Below, piece after piece: positions 5,319 through 9,844 of a DNA stretch of 9,844 nucleotides. The number at the start of each line of letters is the position of its first letter. The stretch's first letter is position 1. The notes under the pieces are model-generated. The model was not told the origin of the DNA, made no database searches, and saw only the letters and a program-made list of their open reading frames with translations. This stretch comes from Bacillota bacterium (lineage in GTDB: Bacteria; Bacillota; Clostridia; Lachnospirales; Cellulosilyticaceae). The stretch is from contig JAEXBC010000066.1 of the NCBI GenBank assembly GCA_023457875.1, positions 1 to 9,844 on the forward strand, written 5' to 3'. The translations under genes and the position numbers were made by a program.

Positions 5319-7715
5319 TTACTTCCAGAAATCCCGAATCCACACCCCTACCTCACCTAACTGCCCTCTTTTTGCTAAAGCAAATTCTGGTGAAAGCAAA
5401 CTTTGGTATAAAGGTGTATTAAAGCGGTCATCAATTAGCAGAATAACACCCCTATCTTCTTCGCTACGAATCAATCGTCCCACTGCCTGTAGCACCTTAT
5501 TGACACCGGGGTAAGTGTAAGCATAATGATAGCCCTCCTTCTCCTGGTCATCAAAATAGTGTTTGATCAAATCTCTTTCTAAGCTAAGCTGTGGTAGCCC
5601 CACTCCCACTACAATAACACCAATCAATCTATCTCCCGCTAAGTCGATTCCTTCAGAGAAAATCCCACCTAGTACACAAAAATGAATCGTCGTCGCTTGG
5701 GGGTTAGGCACAAATTGACCTAAAAAAGCTTCTCGCTCCTCTTCGCTCATATCTCCCTCTTGCTTGTGCAATGTATAAAGATGCTCTTCATCTTCATTAT
5801 AGACAGAGTAGCCAAGGGTCTGATCTGTTTCATCAGTATGATGATAACACGTTATAAAGTAGTCATATACATCCAACATATATTTGTATGAAGGGAAAAA
5901 CACCATATAATGCCCTGTTTTTGCCCTTGCCAGCTTATCTATATACTCACAAATCTTATAGAAGCTGCCCTCACGATGTCTATATCTAGTGGACACATCG
6001 CTAGCTATTAGCCTTAGGGCATGGGTTTCATCAAAGGGTGAGTTAAAGGCTATAGCTTTATCCTCCTGGCCCCCTAACATATATTTGTAGTATGCAATAG
6101 GTAGAAGTGTAGCAGAGAAGAAAATAACACTTTTGCATGTCTTCGTAATGTTATGAATGGCTAAGGAAGGATCTAAGCAAAACAACTTAAGGGTTACTTC
6201 ATGGCCATTACTTTCTCCATAGGTCACGTAGTGCTCATCAAAGAGCTCGTACATTTGGCTAAAACCGTACACCTCAAAATACAGGTCCATAAGTTCCTGA
6301 GGTAGGTTATTACTCCCTCCGTTTTGTAGTTTTTTATCACAGGCGCCGAGAAACCTCCTAAGCAGCATATATAAACTCTTTGGTGCTTCCTTACTAATGT
6401 AAGCACCCATCTCATCCATAACGGTTTTTCTTAAATTCAAAAGCCATTCATTCACCTTGCCAAGTTCCTTTGTGATCGTTGGGTACTGCTTACCAATTAC
6501 TCTTTTCGCTGCTAATATCCTTTGTTTGGAAAGCAGAGAGGAGTACATTTCTCTGGCTCTATCCACTAAATTATGGGCTTCATCCACCAGCAAAATGAAA
6601 TCCTTGTTATCTAAAAATCGCTTAAGTCCCACGCTAGGATCGAATATATAGTTATAGTCGCAAATCACCACATCAGCCCATATGGCTAAATCTAAGGAAA
6701 GCTCAAAGGGACATACCTGATGCTTTTTAGCATAGTCTTCAATCACTGCTCTTGTGAACACATCCTCTTCTTGAAGCATTTCATACACTGCATCATCCAC
6801 TCTATCATAATGACCATTTGCCCACTGGCAGTAATCTGGATGGCATACGCGATGCTCACAAAAGCAGATTTTATCCTTTGCAGTCAATGTGATACTCTTT
6901 ATCTTAGCCCCTCTTTGATAAAGCTTATTACAGGCCTCCTCGGCAATGGTCCTTGTAATCGTCTTTGCCGTTAGATAAAAAATCTTGGCGCCATGACCTT
7001 CTCCTAGGGCTTTTAGTGATGGAAACAAGGTGGAGATGGTCTTGCCAATACCTGTGGGGGCGCTCACATAGAGATTTTCTTCGTTTTGAATGCTCTTGTA
7101 CACATGAACGGCTAGTTCTCTTTGTCCCTTGCGATAGCTATCAAAGGGAAAATCCAGTTCTCTAAGAGAAGCGTCCCTCTTTTTTGTCCACGCCATATGA
7201 AATTTAACCCATCTGCAATACTTTTTTAGGATTTGGTTAAAAAACACCTCTAGTTCTTCGTAAAAGAAGCTACGTTTTAAACGTTTGATTTCTTTATCGT
7301 CAATATGATAATAGGTGAGCTGTACCTGCATCTCTTTTAGGCCTTGTTTCTTCGCGATGAAATAAGCATAACATTTAGCTTGTGCCCAGTGGAGGGGATT
7401 AAAATTTTCGTCTATGAGTTCTAGAGGGGTTGTCGTTGTTTTGATTTCATCTACAGTAATAGATACTAAGTCTCTTATAATACCATCAGCTCTGCCCTCT
7501 ACAATAAAGCTAATGCCTTCCATCTCACATTCATGCACCAGCCTTACTTCAGCTTCATAATTGTCCTCCATACTTTGTTGGATTTTCCTATGAGCCAGCG
7601 TACCAATCACAGCTCTATTACTACTCATGTAATTTGCGTTAATGCTCCCTTGCCTAAGGACAAATTCCACTAGTTCCCTAACAGATATTTTTATAAGACC
7701 TTCACTCATTCTCAT
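5319..7715 (-). CDS. PD-(D/E)XK nuclease - Rad3/DinG-type Fe-S helicase fusion
   Basis: The product has 798 residues and is probably an ATP-dependent 5'-3' DNA helicase of superfamily 2 with its own nuclease domain, acting in DNA repair or replication-fork processing. Residues about 1-165 form a RecB/Cas4-like PD-(D/E)XK module: H42, D77 in EGRADGI, E90-I-K92 in VDEIKTT, and the QxxxY motif at Q112-Y116. The helicase has Walker A SAPTGIGKT (218-226), the DEAH box D378-H381, SATL (534-537) and motif VI QAVGRLIRS (743-751). C284, C286, C291 and C296, with C335 in the XPD-like CPFE, supply a probable Fe-S cluster. The start may instead be the ATG at 7709, which has AAAGG six bases upstream; the ATG at 7715 has only GAGGGG about ten bases away. 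The gene stands alone between the murA terminator and the hairpin at 5220-5253. Function is inferred from domains. Confidence 0.88.
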   Translation of the reverse strand: MRMSEGLIKISVRELVEFVLRQGSINANYMSSNRAVIGTLAHRKIQQSMEDNYEAEVRLVHECEMEGISFIVEGRADGIIRDLVSITVDEIKTTTTPLELIDENFNPLHWAQAKCYAYFIAKKQGLKEMQVQLTYYHIDDKEIKRLKRSFFYEELEVFFNQILKKYCRWVKFHMAWTKKRDASLRELDFPFDSYRKGQRELAVHVYKSIQNEENLYVSAPTGIGKTISTLFPSLKALGEGHGAKIFYLTAKTITRTIAEEACNKLYQRGAKIKSITLTAKDKICFCEHRVCHPDYCQWANGHYDRVDDAVYEMLQEEDVFTRAVIEDYAKKHQVCPFELSLDLAIWADVVICDYNYIFDPSVGLKRFLDNKDFILLVDEAHNLVDRAREMYSSLLSKQRILAAKRVIGKQYPTITKELGKVNEWLLNLRKTVMDEMGAYISKEAPKSLYMLLRRFLGACDKKLQNGGSNNLPQELMDLYFEVYGFSQMYELFDEHYVTYGESNGHEVTLKLFCLDPSLAIHNITKTCKSVIFFSATLLPIAYYKYMLGGQEDKAIAFNSPFDETHALRLIASDVSTRYRHREGSFYKICEYIDKLARAKTGHYMVFFPSYKYMLDVYDYFITCYHHTDETDQTLGYSVYNEDEEHLYTLHKQEGDMSEEEREAFLGQFVPNPQATTIHFCVLGGIFSEGIDLAGDRLIGVIVVGVGLPQLSLERDLIKHYFDDQEKEGYHYAYTYPGVNKVLQAVGRLIRSEEDRGVILLIDDRFNTPLYQSLLSPEFALAKRGQLGEVGVWIRDFWK

Positions 7716-7753
7716 CCTTTAGTTCCCCTCACTACTTCTTGACACTTTCTTTT

Positions 7754-7782
7754 ATCTTATACAACCTACTTTCAATATTCAA
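7754..7782 (-). promoter_or_regulatory. Possible promoter of the nuclease-helicase gene
   Basis: On the minus strand TTGAAT (7782-7777) and TAAGAT (7759-7754) are separated by 17 bases. An overlapping TATAAG (7761-7756) would have a 15-base spacer. The match is only moderate, but a promoter is expected here because the murA terminator lies just upstream. Confidence 0.35.
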
Positions 7783-7808
7783 CGGTTAATCATGAAGTAG
7801 ATGTTTTC

Positions 7809-7851
7809 ATCAAAACAACCACGGTGTCACTATCCTAGTGATTCCGTGGTT
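7809..7851 (-). terminator. Intrinsic terminator of murA
   Basis: AACCACGG (7817-7824) pairs with CCGTGGTT (7844-7851), and an inner TCACTA/TAGTGA stem continues it around the loop TCC. On the minus strand the stem is followed by GTTTTG. It lies 19 bases past the murA stop codon. Confidence 0.75.
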
Positions 7852-7870
7852 ACTTAGCTAACTTTACATT

Positions 7871-9121
7871 CTATTTTCTTTCGATATCTGCTCCTAGCTC
7901 TTTAAGCTTTTGTTCAATCGCTTCGTAGCCTCTATCAATATATTTTACATTTTGAATCTGGGTTTGTCCAACGGCTCTAAGGCCTGCTATCACCAGGGCT
8001 GCGCCTGCTCTAAGGTCTGTGGCACTCACCTTTGCCCCTGATAAATCCTTAACACCCTCCACTACTGCCATACGGCCTTCTACTGTAATTTTGGCACCTG
8101 TTTTCTTAAGCTCATCCATATATTGAAAACGATTGTCCCATACGCCCTCAATCATGGTGCTAGTTCCTTCTGCAACACTCAAAAGGACAGCCATTTGAGG
8201 CTGTAAGTCTGTTGGAAAGCCTGGATGAGGCAAGGTTTTTACATTGGTGCTTTTTAATGTCTTTGGCGCAATAACCCTAATGTAATCATCGCCCTCTTCT
8301 ATCTCAATACCCATTTCCATCATTTTAAGACTAACTGAATACATATGTTCTGGAATAATATTTCTTACATATACATCCCCACCAGTAATAGCTGCAGCTA
8401 TCATATAAGTACCTGCTTCAATTTGATCAGGGATGGTGGAATACTTGCCGCCATTAAGCTTTTCTACCCCCTTGATACGGATCACATCTGTACCCGCCCC
8501 CTTGATATTAGCACCCATTTTGTTAAGGAAGTTTGCCACATCTACTACGTGTGGTTCTTTGGCTGAGTTCTCGATGGTCGTTGTTCCTTCTGCTAAAGTA
8601 GCAGCTAACATGACATTAATCGTAGCCCCCACACTCACTACGTCAAGGTAAATCTTCGTTCCCACAAGCCTATCTGCATAGGCTTTAATCATCCCATTTT
8701 CCACCTTAACCTTGGCACCAAGTGCTTCAAAGCCCTTGATATGCTGGTCAATAGGTCTAACGCCAAAGTTACATCCCCCAGGCATAGCTACCTCTGCCTT
8801 TTTAAAACGACCTAAAAGTGCCCCTATCAAATAATAGGAGGCTCTAATATTACCTACTGATTCATTGGTTGCTTTATAATTATAGAGCGTTGAACCATCT
8901 ACTTCCAAGGTATGTTGATCCTTTAACTGCGCCACGGCACCTAAATCCTCCATAGCCTTTTTTAACTGAATCACATCATCTATATAAGGTAAATTTTCAA
9001 TTTCGCAAATTCCATCTACTAAAAGAGCTGCAGGTAAAATAGCAACTGCCGCATTCTTAGCTCCATTTATTATTACATCACCACTCAGACGCTTTCCACC
9101 TCTTATATACAACTCGCTCAA
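7871..9121 (-). CDS. murA: UDP-N-acetylglucosamine 1-carboxyvinyltransferase
   Basis: MurA transfers enolpyruvate from PEP to UDP-GlcNAc in the cytosol, the first committed step of peptidoglycan synthesis. I favour the TTG start at 9121 (416 residues), because AAGAGGTG lies six bases upstream and the N-terminus then matches the family length. A GTG at 9130 would add three residues but has no spaced ribosome site. Counting from that GTG, the catalytic residues are K25-N26 (NGAKN), R96, the PEP-binding loop C120 in [12 protein letters not shown]125, D308 in PTDLQPQ and R400 in DRGYE. All are intact, and the loop Cys predicts the usual fosfomycin-sensitive form. Low-GC Gram-positives often have two MurA paralogues, and I cannot tell which this is. 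A YycI-like gene lies upstream on the same strand and a terminator follows. Confidence 0.96.
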   Translation of the reverse strand: MSELYIRGGKRLSGDVIINGAKNAAVAILPAALLVDGICEIENLPYIDDVIQLKKAMEDLGAVAQLKDQHTLEVDGSTLYNYKATNESVGNIRASYYLIGALLGRFKKAEVAMPGGCNFGVRPIDQHIKGFEALGAKVKVENGMIKAYADRLVGTKIYLDVVSVGATINVMLAATLAEGTTTIENSAKEPHVVDVANFLNKMGANIKGAGTDVIRIKGVEKLNGGKYSTIPDQIEAGTYMIAAAITGGDVYVRNIIPEHMYSVSLKMMEMGIEIEEGDDYIRVIAPKTLKSTNVKTLPHPGFPTDLQPQMAVLLSVAEGTSTMIEGVWDNRFQYMDELKKTGAKITVEGRMAVVEGVKDLSGAKVSATDLRAGAALVIAGLRAVGQTQIQNVKYIDRGYEAIEQKLKELGADIERK

Positions 9122-9175
9122 CCTTAACACCTCTTAATTATGATTTACCCAAGCATACACTTGACAACACATTAG

Positions 9176-9184
9176 ATTATATCA
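9176..9184 (-). promoter_or_regulatory. Extended -10 promoter before murA
   Basis: On the minus strand TGATATAAT (9184-9176) is a perfect TATAAT with the extended TGn element. The -35 region about 17 bases upstream (9204-9199) reads TATATC, a poor match, as is usual for extended -10 promoters. It would give murA its own transcript besides any read-through from the YycI-like gene. Confidence 0.5.
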
Positions 9185-9215
9185 TTAAAACCAATAAAGA
9201 TATAGTGTAATTTAA

Positions 9216-9844
9216 TTATTTAATCATTTCGTTTGTATAAGCATTCACAAATAATGTGTATTCTAAACCATCAATATCAATTTTGTACGCTGGTACAAGT
9301 TCTTCTCCCCATATTCTACTAGACTTTTGTCCTAGTATCTTATAGCCCAAGGTGATATCGTTAATCACAATAGTGTCTTTCAAAGGAATATGCTCTTCTA
9401 TCCCAAATAACACCAAATCTATGGGATAAATTTCCTGTTTTTTTGCGCCTACTGACTCTACTTCTCCCATGCACACCGTGGCCTTTCCAACACCTGATCC
9501 ATAAACCTCTACTTCTACGTACAAGTCAAAGACAGGGATATCATCAAAACATGGAAAGAATTTAAGTTGCCAAAAGTGATCCTGTTCATAGGCTTCTATA
9601 TAGGTATGTTGAAATTCGTCCTTCTGTGACAATCTTTTTATGAAGGCCTCTCCTTGTGCCTTCGCCCAATCTAGGCTTGGCTTACCTAATGCAGGGTTAA
9701 CGTTGGTATCCTGATAGATAAGTTCATTACCATCAAAGGCTAACACTTCACTATTCTTAATATAGTAATCTACCTTTTTTCCTTCATTTTTTTCGCTAGC
9801 CTTAGTGGTTCTTAGCACCTCGGATATGTCTCCCCCAAAAAAGG
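9216..9844 (-). CDS. YycI-like WalRK-regulatory protein, C-terminal part (5' end outside window)
   Basis: The frame is open from the right edge to the stop at 9216, giving 208 residues. The GTG at 9818 is not needed as a start because the frame continues upstream (FFGGDISEV), so the N-terminus, where a membrane anchor is expected, lies outside. The fragment has the YycI/YycH pattern: an alternating beta-rich domain with FPCFDDIPVFDLYVEVEVYG in the middle. It ends in the closing repeat IVINDITLGYKI, then ELVPAYKIDIDG and FVNAYTNE, like the C-terminus of YycI proteins. In Bacillus such proteins tune the WalK kinase, which controls cell-wall turnover from outside the membrane. The murA neighbour fits a cell-wall theme. 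The match is by pattern, sequence divergence is high, and no walRK genes are in view. Confidence 0.6.
   Translation of the reverse strand, partial: FFGGDISEVLRTTKASEKNEGKKVDYYIKNSEVLAFDGNELIYQDTNVNPALGKPSLDWAKAQGEAFIKRLSQKDEFQHTYIEAYEQDHFWQLKFFPCFDDIPVFDLYVEVEVYGSGVGKATVCMGEVESVGAKKQEIYPIDLVLFGIEEHIPLKDTIVINDITLGYKILGQKSSRIWGEELVPAYKIDIDGLEYTLFVNAYTNEMIK

Noticed and set aside
5189..5514. Two overlapping forward ORFs (77 and 81 residues) over the 3' end of the helicase gene
   Set aside because: They lie across the hairpin and antisense to the helicase, with no ribosome site or family signature.
9161..9189. Forward-strand TTGACA at 9161-9166 as a promoter
   Set aside because: The hexamer 17 bases later is ATTAAA and no forward gene follows. 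The region is better explained by the minus-strand extended -10 of murA.

Overview
The window looks like a chromosomal segment of a low-GC Gram-positive anaerobe, most likely a member of the Clostridia (Lachnospirales or Cellulosilyticum-like; the genus is a guess). The signs are AT-rich intergenic DNA, strong AGGAGG ribosome binding sites, GTG and probable TTG starts, a PII protein without the uridylylated tyrosine, a YycI-like protein beside murA, and a Cys-rich repeat protein of the kind seen in spore coats. There are nine protein genes. Both outer genes are cut by the window edges. I see no tRNA, rRNA, CRISPR array, insertion sequence or phage gene.

Left part (1-1950): the 3' end of a tandem-repeat, Cys/Lys-rich protein is read in frame +1 from base 1. 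It ends at a strong terminator. A promoter then drives a 131-residue protein resembling a single DUF11-type beta-sandwich. Its stop codon overlaps the stop of a convergent HD-GYP gene (cyclic-di-GMP phosphodiesterase type).

Middle (1951-3950): the 306-base gap between HD-GYP and amt holds divergent promoters, a perfect 12-mer repeated 40 bases apart, and a leader with an intrinsic terminator. That terminator lies between the amt promoter and the amt start, which suggests control by antitermination. Next come amt (ammonium channel) and glnK (PII regulator), the classic nitrogen-supply pair, closed by a 24-bp-paired inverted repeat.

Right part (4021-9844): a stand-alone N-acetyl-sugar amidotransferase (WbpG/PseA type) lies without its usual HisH/HisF-like partners. 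It converges on a large leftward gene joining a RecB-like PD-(D/E)XK nuclease domain to an Fe-S Rad3/DinG-type helicase. Further right, on the minus strand, lie murA (first committed step of peptidoglycan synthesis) and the C-terminal part of a YycI-like cell-wall-signalling protein. These two may be cotranscribed, with an extra promoter before murA.

I find no clear new multi-gene system. The most unusual points are the attenuated amt leader, whose terminator arm also contains a Shine-Dalgarno sequence and an 11-codon ORF, the orphan sugar amidotransferase, the nuclease-helicase fusion, and the repeat protein.
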